Below, piece after piece: positions 47,990 through 59,709 of a stretch of DNA of 64,000 bases. A program made the position numbers and the translations under genes. Within the stretch, counting starts at the first letter, position 1. Every line of letters begins with the position of its first letter. The notes below the pieces were generated by a model. The model did no database searches. It had not been told where the DNA came from and saw only the letters and a list, made by a program, of their open reading frames with translations. This stretch comes from Coptis chinensis (taxonomy: Eukaryota; Streptophyta; Magnoliopsida; Ranunculales; Ranunculaceae): positions 73,689,501 through 73,753,500 of the forward strand of contig CM027384.1 of the NCBI GenBank assembly GCA_015680905.1, read 5' to 3'.

Positions 47990-48398
47990 TTTACTCTAGG
48001 AGAGATGCATAAATTTAAAGGAAATCCTCAAAGCAAACGTGCATAGCAAGGTCCACTATGGAATCAAAATTCATAGCGTTGGATAAGGCTGGAGAAAAAG
48101 CTGAGTGACTTCGAAATTTCTTAAAGGATATTCCAAACTGGGCTAAACCTGTGCCAGCAGTGTGTATACACTGTGATAGCCAATCTGCTATTGGTAGAGC
48201 ACAAAGTAGCATGTATAATGGGAAGTCTCGACACATATGTCGTAGACATAACACCGTTAGACAATTGCTCTCAAATAGAGTTATCTCAATCGACTATGTA
48301 AGGTCAAAAGATAACATTGCGGATCCGCTTACAAAAGATTTAACAAGAGAGCAATTGGAAAGATTATCAAGGGGAATGGGCTTAAAGCCTTTGAGATA
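47990..48398 (+). pseudogene. Copia RNase H C-terminal end
   Basis: Frames around 48040-48398 give STMESKFIALDKAGEKAEW, VCIHCDSQSAIGRAQSSMYN, GKSRHICRRHNTVRQLLSNR and VRSKDNIADPLTKDLTREQL, the characteristic end of Ty1/copia Pol. A stop lies at about 48397. The upstream reverse transcriptase is missing. Confidence 0.85.
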
Positions 48399-49531
48399 AT
48401 CAACAAAGAGTCCTCATAATAGAAAAACCAACCTAGTTGACTGGAGATCCCAAGATCTAGGTTCAAAGGGTCAACTGAATTATGTTTGTGACTCAGTTAG
48501 CACTGGAGAGTAATATTATACTCTAACTCATTCCTATATAAGACAGTGCATATCTGCCGCGAGAACCAGGATAAGTCAAGCTTTTAATAATTTACTATAT
48601 CTTGAAAAGTTATGTTATCCAAGTAGAGTATTGCAGGATGCTCTTTATAGAAATCACCTATGTTAGTGCGAAGTGGGGCCGCTTCTATGAGAATTTTAAA
48701 GGCAAATGTCTCAAAAGCACTATCTGAAACCAATAAGTGTTAAAGGCCAAAATGAATACAAACGTGAGAACCAACAATATTCGAGAAGATGATTGTCTAG
48801 GTTTATACAAACGGCTGACAGTTCAAGGACATTAATTGAAGTCTACTGATCATCCAATTAAATCCGATCATCTTTCACTAAGGCAAGTTCAAGGCCTCCC
48901 ATGCTACTTGACCTGATGCGGTATCTTTTCATTTGTAAAAGAATAGAAATCCGATGTTTATGATAGAAGAAGCCAAATTTTCATTCATGTGGGGGATTAT
49001 TAGAAAAATGGATTTGCACAAATCCATTGAGATATGAATGAGTAATTTGTCTCCCAAGTTACCCCACTTGAGATGAAATGGGTTTATCTTGAAATAATAC
49101 GTAAAATGAGAAAAACCTTTTCGAAAGGGTGTACTGGTTCGAAACAGTGCATTATGCGGAAAATGTGCGACCTTTCAAATGTGCCTTTGGTTTTGAAACG
49201 ATGCATCATGCGAAAAAGGTGTGACCTTCGAAATAGGCAGCGGTTCAAAATGTGTTTTATCTTAAAATGGTGTGTCTTTTTGAAAACATGTGACTTTTCA
49301 AAGAGTTGCTTACTTTTTTCCAAGAGTCACTGTGTTGTTTCAAAGAGGCACCACTCACCTATAAATAGTGGATGAATTTGGAGAGAAAGACACACTAGAT
49401 CACCCAGAGTTCTGATATTTCTCTTCTCCCTCTGTTCATAGTCAAATACTATGTTGTGTTCGCTGAGTCTATAGAATTGAAGTGCTAGCTTTCTATAGAA
49501 GGAAATCCGTTCTATCTTGGGAGATAGTTTC

Positions 49532-52500
49532 TGTCACGCCCCGAGACCCAACACACATCCCGAGGATGCGAAGATGAATTTCGAGGCAGCCGCTATCCTG
49601 ATTCTATCGAAATTTCGGCAGAGCCTCATTTGTTTAATCGACATTTCGTATACGAAAAACCTGTCATAACCTGGACATCGCATAAAAAAAAATCTTCCAA
49701 CAACCATTTCCATATAAAACCTACTTTCTAACAACAGAAAGATATATATACATATCCACAAAATGATTGAGTGTAACTATTACTCCAATACATCGTTTAG
49801 TACATCAAAATGACCTAGCTCTCTATATATACAACAAAAGAAACTAGTCTCTCTCTATACAACCAAAATCACTCGACTCTGTCACTTGTCAAGCATAAGG
49901 GAAACCCCCCAAATCTCCATAACCATCATCCCCAGTGGTAGGGAAAGTCTCCTCCGCAACGGGCTCGGCTGAAAGGTTAATGTAGGATGAGCAAAACAAC
50001 TATGCCCAGTAGAAACGCACATAACCAATAAATAGACTACTTATAGTAAAACATTTAAAATATGCAGGTTTTCATAATAATATCCAAATATCGTGACTAT
50101 ATAGTACATCACTAACTAGCATAAATCATTTTGACATGCTTCGTTAATATTCAAAATATAGTTTTCACAAACATCATACAACTATTATGGCCGCTGCATT
50201 CTATTAGAATGGTGAGGGTACGACTGGTACTTAGCCCGATCCAAATATAGGCATATCTCGGTTCAAGCTTCCCGGTGTGAACCCATGCACCGTTGTTTTC
50301 CCGATTTTACCTAGGGAGGGAAATGCCGTTGTTGTGTTAAATTACACACAAAAATCCCCAAAACTTTAGGGCTCGGGGCCTCACGGACCACGACCCCCAT
50401 ACGGCCGTCACCTAACTTACGGTGGTCAACCGTTCGACGACCTGCAGACTGCTTTCGGGGATCGACACACATCGAGGAGGGACTAAACTCTCACTCCTCG
50501 GCCTAAACCTCATCGAGATAACATGTAACCTCACACAAGCTAATCACCATACAAAAAGTGACACGCATAAAACATGGTTATCTAGAAAAGTAGAAAAGGA
50601 ATTTTCGGACTACATCCGATGATGCATCCCTTTAAAGGTGGCCAACCACCTCGAAGGTGTACACCACCGTTGGAATCTAGAGCTTAACTGCCGTCTCTGG
50701 AAATGCGACAACAGTTCCTTCTTTATAGGAATTCACAATTCCTTTTCTAAATCCCCTCGTGATAAGCATAGTAATATATATATACTCGTATTACCGGTTA
50801 TTTCCAAATACTATAGATACATATTTAGTTTTTCTTTTAAAATTGTTGGTTCTGTATGTGTGAGTTCCTGGATTTCTAACAATCGAGTAATGCAACCTAT
50901 GATTCCCAAACGGGCCCGTCATAGTAAATGCCAACCGATGATTCCCAAACGGCGAATCATCGTAAATAACAACAAACCATCCATGGACCAATCCATAACC
51001 TCACACATAGTTACAAACAACCGGGTAATCCTTACCCGCATTACAAAATCCATCTCTTTGTCTCCTTACTGAGACAAGAGCCGAGAACCCTTCCCGAAAC
51101 CAGTTTTGCTCTTTTAACAAAGAAAATAAATCCCCGCTACCCAGATTTCGCAAAACCATTTCACACGAAAGCTATTCATATATTTAGTTTATATTGAGTA
51201 AATACAATGCAAAACATGAATATCACATATATATGCATGGTTGATACACAAACTATCTTTCCCAATTTAAAACAATCAAATCATGCATGAAAATAAGCAT
51301 GCTATATATTGGTATGTAAGTTCCTACCTTAGCAAGCTCCGTTCTCCTCAAGCCCACTTAACCGAATCCAGCCCGCTTAACCGAATCCACTCTTATTTAA
51401 CTCCTATAACATCATAAACATATACGTCGGTTATTAGAATTGATAAACTAATGAGAAATTTTTATCTAACGCAAGCCGAGAAGAAATCTCGATACTACGA
51501 ATTTGGTTTCCGGAAATTTTTTCTCTAACTACAGTTAACAGAGCTACAGGCCATTTCTAGCACTGTACCTCACGTCAACACCAATCATATCACTTCCAAA
51601 TTTCCAACTACAACAAATTCCCCACCCTACGATTCCTATTAAATCTAGCAACAATTACGGTTGTGTTCCTTATTCATTATTCCTCACTCGACCTAATCCT
51701 AACCAAGTATATAACTAACATAACTTCTCAAAATAGAATGAATATATACATTTCTTACCAAGCCAACAAAATCTCTTCTTAGCTTTCAGCTCCACCGATA
51801 TTCCACTCAACTCTAGCTCCTCCAAACTGCTACTGCCGTCATTCAACACCCCCAGTTAAATCAATTTCATCAATACACCCTCAAGCTACCGAAATTGAAT
51901 CTAAATATTAATTTGAAACGAAATTAAACTCACCTTTCGCGGGAATACGATGAAATTCCAATCAATTTTTTTGAATCCCCACACTCGCGTTTACTGTTGT
52001 TAAGGATTGGGTGTTCGAATTCTTTGTTTTAATCATTGAAATTGGGGAGAATTGAGGGTTCTCTCTCCTAGGTTTTAAGAGGTGGCGAAATTGGAGAATT
52101 GGGTGCGATTTTGGTGTCGTCGCGTTTTGTTTTGTTTTGTTTTTTTTTTTTTTTCACATGTTTTGGTTATTAAGGCCCAAGCCCAATTGTCTAAATTAGG
52201 CCTAAAGCATAATTCACTCCTAACCACTAACTAATTTGACTTAGCGTCGAAATTATTTTTCGGCTCATCCAGCTTAATTTAATCCCCTACATTCTATCCC
52301 ACCGCAGGCTATAACGATAACTCACTCATGCATGTAAGCTGTTAACTCGTGCCAGCTTTGAACGCAGAAAGCCGCTAACCGACATTTTGTTAAATTTTTC
52401 TCATATGATTTGCTTATCTAACGTGGCTTATAAGGTTGAGTTAAGTTTCATTAAATTACGTCAGTTTGAAATGTAAACCCGACCGACCAATTACCTAAAT

Positions 52501-52560
52501 GTCCCTAGGTTAACTATGAAATTTACAAAAATACCCTTAACAAGAATTTGAGTATTTACA
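49532..52560. mobile_element. Solo-LTR-like element, 3.0 kb, target duplication GTTTC, nested in the copia 3' LTR
   Basis: Begins TGTCACGCCCCGAGACCC and ends GAGTATTTACA, so it has TG...CA ends. GTTTC flanks it at 49527-49531 and 52561-52565; the flanks join to recreate GATAGTTTCCCATCAACC of the intact 5' LTR (46130-46150). No coding content. It belongs to a different family from 19204-22720 and 28687-31609, though the start is similar. Confidence 0.75.
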
Positions 52561-52682
52561 GTTTCCCATCAACCTTCAAGCACCGTGAGGGGGAAAATTT
52601 GTCTTAAGGACATAGTGATTATCACTAGGCTCAAATTTAATCATTGGTAAATTAAGTTCATTTTTGGAATAAGTTTCCTACA

Positions 52683-52910
52683 CTATTAACTAGTCAAGTC
52701 ATGACATAACATGCAATATATAATTAATGAAGGTATACCATTGATATCAATATGAAAAAATCAAGTTTAATTGCTAAGTTGGAGAACAAATAACCAATTC
52801 AACAGTATATACCTACACAAGTCTAGGGCTTAATCTAAGCCCTAACTTGGATTTAGCTAGACATGAATATAATATTAAGACAAAAACTAAAGCAAGTATA
52901 GATAAACTCA
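52683..52910. other. Short spacer with target duplication, no gene
   Basis: CTATT duplication of the copia element, then AT-rich DNA up to the next LTR. Confidence 0.4.
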
Positions 52911-54531
52911 TGTTGGGATATTTGGCCTTTACAAAGGCAATGAACATTTATTGATTATACATGATGATGTTTAATTAAATACACAAATCTTATTATTACG
53001 CATATGGGTGAACTAATATCATATGATGAAACCATAAGTTCCATAGGTCATAGAATTAGAACAATAAAGCATATGAAGAGTCATGTGTGGGAGATTTGAT
53101 TATACATATTTACCTAGAATACTCACAGTTAGGGGTGAATGAAGTCGGACACTTCACTTATAAGACTATAATATACATAACTGCTATATGATAGGATGAT
53201 GATATCTCAATCATTTGAGTATGACTCTAAGTTTGTATATTGGTGTAGTCACATGACTGACACTGAAGGGATCAAAGTGAGAATACACTATAAATTCGCT
53301 GTTAAGGTTAGTGTGCAAATCTCACTCTACCAATTAATCCCTAGACTTGAGGAATTGTGAAAATTTATTGTGTCTCAAATTTATTACTTTGAGACGTTAA
53401 AAAGTAATGTCTATTCATAGACTAGACTTGACGTTTTGGGTAATGAATGTAGGACGTCTTGAATCATGAATTCTAATAAAGGATCCACCGCTCTATGGAG
53501 TTATGTATTAGGAAATTGTGACATAACTAATTGAGCTCAAATCCGGCCGGTATAAGAAATAGTTTCTTAATGCACAATTAATGTTAAATGTCAAATTGGG
53601 TCAATTAGACATGGGTGTGACAGTGAAGAACAAATTCCCAATGGTCTAATTGTGAATACAAGTAAGGTGGAGGGACTTAGATATAATTAATGGTAGGAAA
53701 AGACATTCTTGAAAGTTCCAAGGGCCTTATTGTAAATATGGATTTGTTAATGGGCACTTTCCATATTAAAGAGATATATATTAAAAGTGTTTTAAAGAGA
53801 TATATATTAAAAGTGTTTTAATATATCAAGTACAAGTACTTGTATGACAAGGACTTGTCCTCTTAAGATAAGATTTGGAATCCTAAGTGGATCCCACTAC
53901 ACACACAGTTATGTATTCTCAAAGTTTCTCTATATAAGAGAATGCCTTTTTGGAGAAAAGGACCATTAGTCTTTCAAAGAAAAGTACAACTAAAAGTAGG
54001 AGAAAAGCAAAAGTATTTTATGGTGTGTTGTGTGGTGAATACTACTAGAAGGCTGAAGACTAAGTGACTTGGATTCATCTTTGGAAAGTTTCTATTTAGG
54101 GTGAACTAGTGTTACCCCCCCACTAGATGAGCCAATTAGGATTTCCCCACTAGATGGGAAATTAGGGGTCTTTTCAACTTGGTTTGACCATTAACTTCAA
54201 GTCAAACAACTGAAAATGATATAAATGCCCCCACCTAATTAAAATTGAATATTTTCTTTTTGAAAACAATGAGGGGCATTTGTGTAATTTTCAATTATTT
54301 GACTTGAAACGGTCAAACCAAGTTGACCGTGTGTTTTGTTTAGAGACCCCATCTATCTCTATGGGGAAGAATCCTAATTGGCTCATCTAGTAGGGGGGTA
54401 ATACTAGTTAACCCTTCTATTTACTGTCAATATTCAATTCGGACGGCTTTGAAGGTATTTTTCTTTTAATTTCTTTTTTGATCAATAATATATTAGCATG
54501 TTAAAGATGTAGGATTAAAGTAATCCCAACA
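52911..54531. mobile_element. Solo LTR (copia-like), carrying a MITE
   Basis: Starts TGTTGGGAT and ends ATCCCAACA, a perfect inverted 9-bp terminus in TG...CA form. A CTCTATATAAGAG promoter word occurs at about 53928-53941. A 27-base segment (AAAGAGATATATATTAAAAG and onward) is duplicated in tandem at about 53770-53822. No target duplication was found (flanks ACTCA / GTCGA), so it may be a recombinant or old copy. Confidence 0.6.
54099..54414. mobile_element. Mutator-type MITE, 316 bp, 9-bp target duplication TTCTATTTA
   Basis: Long terminal inverted repeats of about 45-50 bases: GGGTGAACTAGTGTTACCCC at the left, and GGGTTAACTAGTATTACCCC as the complement of the right end, both followed by ACTAGATGAGCCAATTAGGA. 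TTCTATTTA occurs at 54090-54098 and 54415-54423. The 9-bp duplication is the Mutator hallmark. Confidence 0.85.
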
Positions 54532-54544
54532 GTCGACAATAGTT

Positions 54545-55159
54545 TTGTTTCTCCATCTCTTTAAACTTCTGATTCTCTTTCTTTTATATTGTTCTGTTTC
54601 TTGTGTTATGGAGAGGCTCCTTTCAACTCTCTGTCTCCCTTGTTTATATATCCTTCAATTCCAATTAGAAGTTTATGAATTCAAGCTCCAAAGGTGTGTG
54701 AGAAATTTGGATTCTTTCCAAATTAGAAAACTGCCGGTCTCCTTTCTTTCCCTTCAAGTTTCTATTCGAATTAGAAGTCTGATCAGGTGGTCCAGATGTA
54801 TGGTGAGTTGTAATGGTGTGTCTTTGGACTGCATATGTCTGAAAAACATTGGACAAAATTCTGTGTCTGCTCGAGATGAAGATGAAGGGTACTGAGGGCA
54901 GGCTCCCTGGAATCCAGGTATAATGAAGGGCATGCGCCCCTTTAGTTCAACTATTGGTTCCCTTTCCACTTGCAGCTATGATTCGGTGGTAGTAGGAGTA
55001 GTTAGGCTTGTGTGGTTGGTTCACATGGAAGGTTCGGTGTTCGATATTGAATTGCCGGAATTTGAGGAGCTTTTGGGTTATGTTTTTGTTTGGGAGAATG
55101 AATCGGGGAAGAAAACTAATTCTTTGATTCGGTGGTCTGGTTCTAGTGTAACTTGAGGG
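54545..55159 (+). other. Unrecognised open frames
   Basis: Two open stretches (54545-54895, 116 aa, with a hydrophobic start; and 54923-55156, 77 aa) lie between the solo LTR and the dispersed repeat. I recognise no family. They could be a fragment of a captured gene or chance frames. Confidence 0.25.
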
Positions 55160-55188
55160 GTGTTGGATCATAAGCTAATAAATCTTGA

Positions 55189-55780
55189 TATATCAAGTTA
55201 GTCACGTGACTACTTAAGTCCATGGGCCTATATCCTTTTAATTTTTTGTGTCATCTTTTACCTAGTTGGGCCAATATCACAAACCCAACCAAAGGCCCAT
55301 CCAGCGATCCAAATGCAAATAATAACCCATTTCACCAATGCTTTTTCGGGACACCTCCAATGAACAGTAAAATCAATGTTGGCCAACCAAATCTCGAACT
55401 CATGCATTTTTGTTAGTTTTGAAACATTTAATCAACTTAACTTCAATTCCTGCAAAATCACCGAAAACACACTAATTAGATCAAACAAATAAAATAAACG
55501 GACTAACTAATATAAAATTGTGCGTAAATAATGTAACATTTACGTGTTTATCAATATTACACTAACAAATAATATTTAGTAATATACAAATGAATGTTTT
55601 GATTTTTTATATTTTATATTTTGATATTTTTTATATTAAAAGTACGATAACGTTCGGTTCTAGTTCTGGTCCGGTTTTTTTGTTTAAAAAACTATTTGGT
55701 TCTAGTTCTATATGGTCCGGGTTTTTTAGTAACTATTTTTAGACCGTTCCTAAAAATAAGAACTGGAACCATGATTTTTT
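55189..55780. repeat. Dispersed repeat of about 600 bp, copy 2
   Basis: Near-identical to 24211-24800 from TATATCAAGTTAGTCACGTG to CCTAAAAATAAGA, same orientation. Differences are mostly single bases and small indels. Downstream 55781-56039 is non-coding (AAAGCCCA words) with nothing recognised. Confidence 0.6.
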
Positions 55781-56039
55781 CTAACAGAGTTTGGGCCTAA
55801 AGCCCACAGTTCCAGTTTAATTATGGATAAAAGACACCTGGTTTTTTATTTATGTGTAAAGCCCATCCGGTTGACTTTTGAGTTAGATTACCACTTTGCC
55901 CTTTAAGACAAAACAAATAATGCCAAATATGAAACCCGGCTTAACTTTCTCATGTGAACTTTGTCTTGAAATTTTGTGAAATTTCAATCGGTAATTTTGT
56001 CCTTAAAATTTCCTATTGATTTCTCTCCCGAAATTTCTC

Positions 56040-56665
56040 CCAAACACTGCAACATGGATGTCTATTAATATTACAACAACCATTGTCAACTCCCACTGCA
56101 ACATGAATGTTACATTGTCAATTATACTGCAACATGGATGTTGCACTATCTATTACTACTGCAACAACCACTACAACATGAATGTTGCATTTGTCAACTA
56201 TCTTTTGATGTTGCCTTTATGTCATTACTACTTCCGGCAAGAACTCTTTTAAACATGAATATTGCCTTTGTCAACTCTACAGCAACATGGATATTGCACT
56301 GTCTATTACTACTGCAATAACCATTATCAACTCTCACTGCGATATAGATGTTGCACTATTAACTCTTCTACAACAACATGGATGTTGCACTGACTATTAC
56401 TACTGCAAGAATCACCACTGGCAACTCCTACTGCAACATAAATGTTGCACTGGCAACTCTACTATAACATGAATGTTGCACTATCAACTCTAATGCAACA
56501 TGGATGTTGCACTGTCTATTACTATTGCAATAACCACTATGAACTCCCACTGCAACATGGATGTTGCACTGACAACTCTACTACAACATGAATGTTACAC
56601 TATCAACTCAACTACAACATGGATATTGCATTGTCTATTACTACTGCAACAACCACTGTGAAACT
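56040..56665. repeat. Array of GCAACATGGATGTTGC palindromes
   Basis: About 14 copies of a 16-base inverted repeat (GCAACAT-nn-ATGTTGC, some with point changes such as ACAACATGAATGTTGC) spaced 35-50 bases apart by CACTGTCAACTCTACT or CTATTACTACTGCAACAACC linkers. The longer unit with CTATTACTACTGCAA appears about five times. The frames that stay open across it follow the repeat and are not evidence of a gene. Confidence 0.8.
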
Positions 56666-57099
56666 CACACTACATACAAGTCATTTTATTATACTCACAC
56701 TAATGGACATACTTAGTAGAAAGTTTGTCACAGAGATATGGATTAAAACGGTGACAGAATTAGTTGCAGTATTAAGGGCTCCAAACATGAGACATTCTAC
56801 AAATGACAATTTGTGCATGAGGAAGGTACTTGTAACAAAGTGTGGTATTAGAAAAGCAAATTAAAAGCTTGATTTTTTTTAGTATAAAACAAAAAAAGAG
56901 ATGTTAGCTTATCTAAGAACAAGAATGTGTTTTTTTTATAGAAGTATCAGGATCACCAATTTTCTCGAGGATGACTCCTACAATTTCATACAAGTTTCCA
57001 TGGTAAATAAGTCTTACTTGCAAAAGATTATCCAAGACTGGCGCAACGCAAGACCTCACTTTTGGCTCCTTATCTGAAATACATTCAAATGCGTAGTAA

Positions 57100-57953
57100 T
57101 CAAATTATCACATATATTAACAAAGCCACTTTCTTCATGATGATTTTTTTTATGAAACTCACATCACCCTTTACAATTACCATAACCTTGCAAAAGCTAT
57201 GAACCCATCGCAGGGCTTCTAATTTAACTACGAGAGGAGAAGAAGCATGGAGAGACTTAACAAGGAATATGTTGTACTTCTTTAAATACTCAATAGCCAA
57301 ATTAAAAGCTACATTCTTGGAAGAATAATGACCGACAAACTTTTCAGCATCAAGACCAGCACGAGTCTTCTTGCTTAAATTTTTTCTTACAAAGAACTTA
57401 CTTAAAAGTTCAACTTTACAAAGCTTGTTTAAGGTCCTAAAAACACTGACTTGAACCTCAATGCAATCTTGAATTGGTAACTCGAAAGGATCAAGCTTTT
57501 TAAGAATACTAAATGCCATTTTCATTAATCTCTCGCTATAGCACGCCGCAACCTATGGCTGGCCCAACAATCTCCAATCACCACTTCCTAAGGAAACATT
57601 GCCCAACAAGACCTTCAAATCAAACTTAAACACGAATTAAGCTCTTTTTTAAAATCCAAACTTATTTGAACCAGCAACTTTAATAGTTCTAGCTTCTCAA
57701 TCAATGATGAAATCGACTATTCGACAACTTCATTACTCTCATGCTTAAGCAAGAACAGATACGTAGCTGCACAACCCCTTGTCACAAGGTGATTTGGATG
57801 CAAATGCAGCTGACTAACTGACGAATCTAACAATAGTATTTTCACCACAGCCGATGGAAGAATACCAAGCTTTCGTAAAGAAAGTAAATGCAGGTTCGTC
57901 TCCAAAATACCATGGATCTCAACAGATGAAACCTTACTAGACTCAATTATCAA
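57100..57953 (-). pseudogene. SMG1: SMG1-like (plant PIKK of nonsense-mediated decay) N-terminal fragment
   Basis: Reads SKVSSVEIHGILETNLHLLS, LPSAVVKILLLDSSVSQLHL, HPNHLVTRGCAATYLFLLKH, then a stop after NEVVE at 57717. On it continues with SLIEKLELLK, MAFSILKKLDPFELPIQDCI, FVRKNLSKKT and VAFNLAIEYLKKYNIFLVKS. These recall the helical N-terminal region of plant SMG1. The fragment covers under 300 codons of a protein above 3000 aa, with stops and frameshifts, so it is a decayed partial copy. The identification is from memory and should be checked. Confidence 0.5.
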
Positions 57954-59010
57954 AAAATTGACAAAGATGCAGAAAGAGATCTAGAAAAATTACCTCAAAC
58001 TTACGATCTCTAAAAGAAGATCTCAATAACAAAGTCAAAAGAAAAGAATGAAATCATGACCACAAAATCTCATTAAATCACAAATCACGATCTCAAACTC
58101 AATAAAATAGTGATCTTTTCGAAGACGAAGCTACACTAAGAACTAAATAGGTAAATTGAGAAGAATTGAGAAGAAAAGGGTAAATTTGGTATTATAAAAA
58201 TCTCTAATTGCGTCAATGACCTTATTCCGCAATTTAATTGGCTGACATTTTTTAATTCACATCTAAAATAAGCAGGTGGGCTTTAGCCGTAATTCCAAAA
58301 GTCAATGGGTTTTAGGCTAATAAAGATCGGAATCAGGGTTTTTACCCCAGTTATATCTAAGACCATTAATACTCAGTAGTTGAGAATGCTCCCAGGCACC
58401 CACGTCAGCCCCTCTTTTTTCTCTGGGACTGACACATCAGATTTTTCATAAAAAAATGAATTCTACGCCCTTTTTTCCCTATTTCAATTGTTCGTAGTAG
58501 ATAAGTAGATAAAAATCTTTCTTAAATCTTATCTCCATTATTAAATTTTATCTCCATTCTTACTCCTACTCCGTTCTTAAATCTTATCTCCAAACAAAAC
58601 AAGAAGTTCTTTTTCATTTTAGTACTGTGTTTCAGATCAAAGGTTTATCGTGAATCTTGAAGCAATATCTTTTTTGCCGATTTCTAAAAAACAAAACCCT
58701 TTCTTTCCATACTCTTTTTTCAATTCTACACGACACACCCAACTCACGAAACACCCAACTCAGAAAAAAAAAAAAAAATCATCTCTTCAAACCTCTCTCT
58801 TACCAACATTATTGAAGTTTTAAGTCTCTTTCACACACCAAAAAAAGAGATGCATCGGAAATCCAAGAGGCGATTCTTTCCTTCCAAGTATATCTCTCTC
58901 GCTCCCACTAACCCCATTTCATTCTCTAATCGAATCAGAAGACGAACTCTAAAGATATGGAGAAAAATAACGCACTTTGAAACACTCTCACTCCAACTCT
59001 CCAACTCACA
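57954..59010. other. Gene-free stretch; leader/promoter of the mannosidase copy at its right end
   Basis: No coding feature. 58790-59010 is C/T- and A-rich with CAACTC words, like a plant 5' leader, and precedes the ATG at 59011. A (CT)n run follows exon 1 at 59174-59190. Confidence 0.35.
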
Positions 59011-59709
59011 ATGCCGCAACAGCAAGGAAAAACAAATCTGGATTCAGGATGGTTAGCTGCAAGATCCACACAAGTCCAACTAACTGGAATCCAGCTCACC
59101 ACTACTCATCCTCCCCCTACCACTGGAATTTCATCTCCCTGGATTCCAGCCGTTGTTCCCGGAACGTAATAACTCTCTCTCTCTCTCTCTATTTAACTCT
59201 TTATTTATAATTAAAATTTGTTTGAACTGATAGTGACATTTTTTTTTTGTTGATAGTGTTTTAGGAACTTTGTTAAAGAATAAATTAATTTCAGATCCTT
59301 TTTTATGGATTGGAGAATGAGGCTATTATTGACATTGCTGATTCTCGGGGAGAGATTATTATACCTTCCGGTTTTTTACCACTTTTGATTGTCTTGCATT
59401 TGGTATGCATTATGTAATGAAAAACATACTTTATTTTATTTTATTCTATTTTAGGGCTAAAATGTTATTTTTGTTTTTTGTAGTCGGGGAACCAAAGATG
59501 TGGATTTAAAGTTCCGTGCAATTAATTACTCTGCACAAGTGTATTTGAATGGGCATAAAATGACACTCACAAGGGGATGTTCCGGAGGCATTTACTTGAT
59601 ATTACTCTTCTACATCCCATGGCAAAAAAATTTTCTATTTGTTATTGTTTATCCTCCTGACCATCCTGGAAAAATTCCTCCCGAGGGAGGCCAAGGTGGT
59701 GATCACGAG
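59011..59709 (+). pseudogene. EBM: Mannosylglycoprotein endo-beta-mannosidase (EBM, GH2), 5' fragment
   Basis: EBM is a glycoside hydrolase family 2 enzyme that cuts the Man-beta-1,4-GlcNAc linkage of N-glycan remnants. Exon 1 (59011-59165) reads [31 protein letters not shown] and [10 protein letters not shown]. Exon 2 (59257-59402) continues VLGTLLKNKLISDPF, then after an extra T in a T-run GLENEAIIDIADS, then after another shift GRDYYTF and FFTTFDC. Exon 3 (59484-59709) has DLKFRAINYSAQVYLNGHK and YPPDHPGKIPPEGGQGGDHE. Splice sites are preserved. The next expected exon (IGKDVAAQYVEGWDWMAP) is absent, so about 200 of about 950 residues remain, with at least three frameshifts. The catalytic part is missing. 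Confidence 0.8.

Larger units (their letters stand above)
45615..52682 (+). mobile_element. Ty1/copia LTR retrotransposon, decayed, 5-bp target duplication CTATT
   Basis: 5' LTR 45615-46361 (starts TGTTATAAAAATGG, ends TTTCCTACA). 3' LTR begins 48998 (TATTAGAAAAATGG) and ends 52682 (TTTCCTACA) but is split by the insertion at 49532-52560; it also lacks about 100 bases present in the 5' LTR. CTATT flanks the whole unit (45610-45614 and 52683-52687). A polypurine tract GTGGGGGATT lies just before the 3' LTR. LTRs contain CTATAAATAG-type promoter words (about 45970 and 49361). gag, integrase and reverse transcriptase are not recognisable; only a protease-like segment and the RNase H end remain. 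Confidence 0.85.

Noticed and set aside
56016..56864. Overlapping open frames with MLHYLLLLQ-type repeats
   Set aside because: They are translations of the GCAACATGGATGTTGC tandem array; the frames follow the repeat period and match no family.
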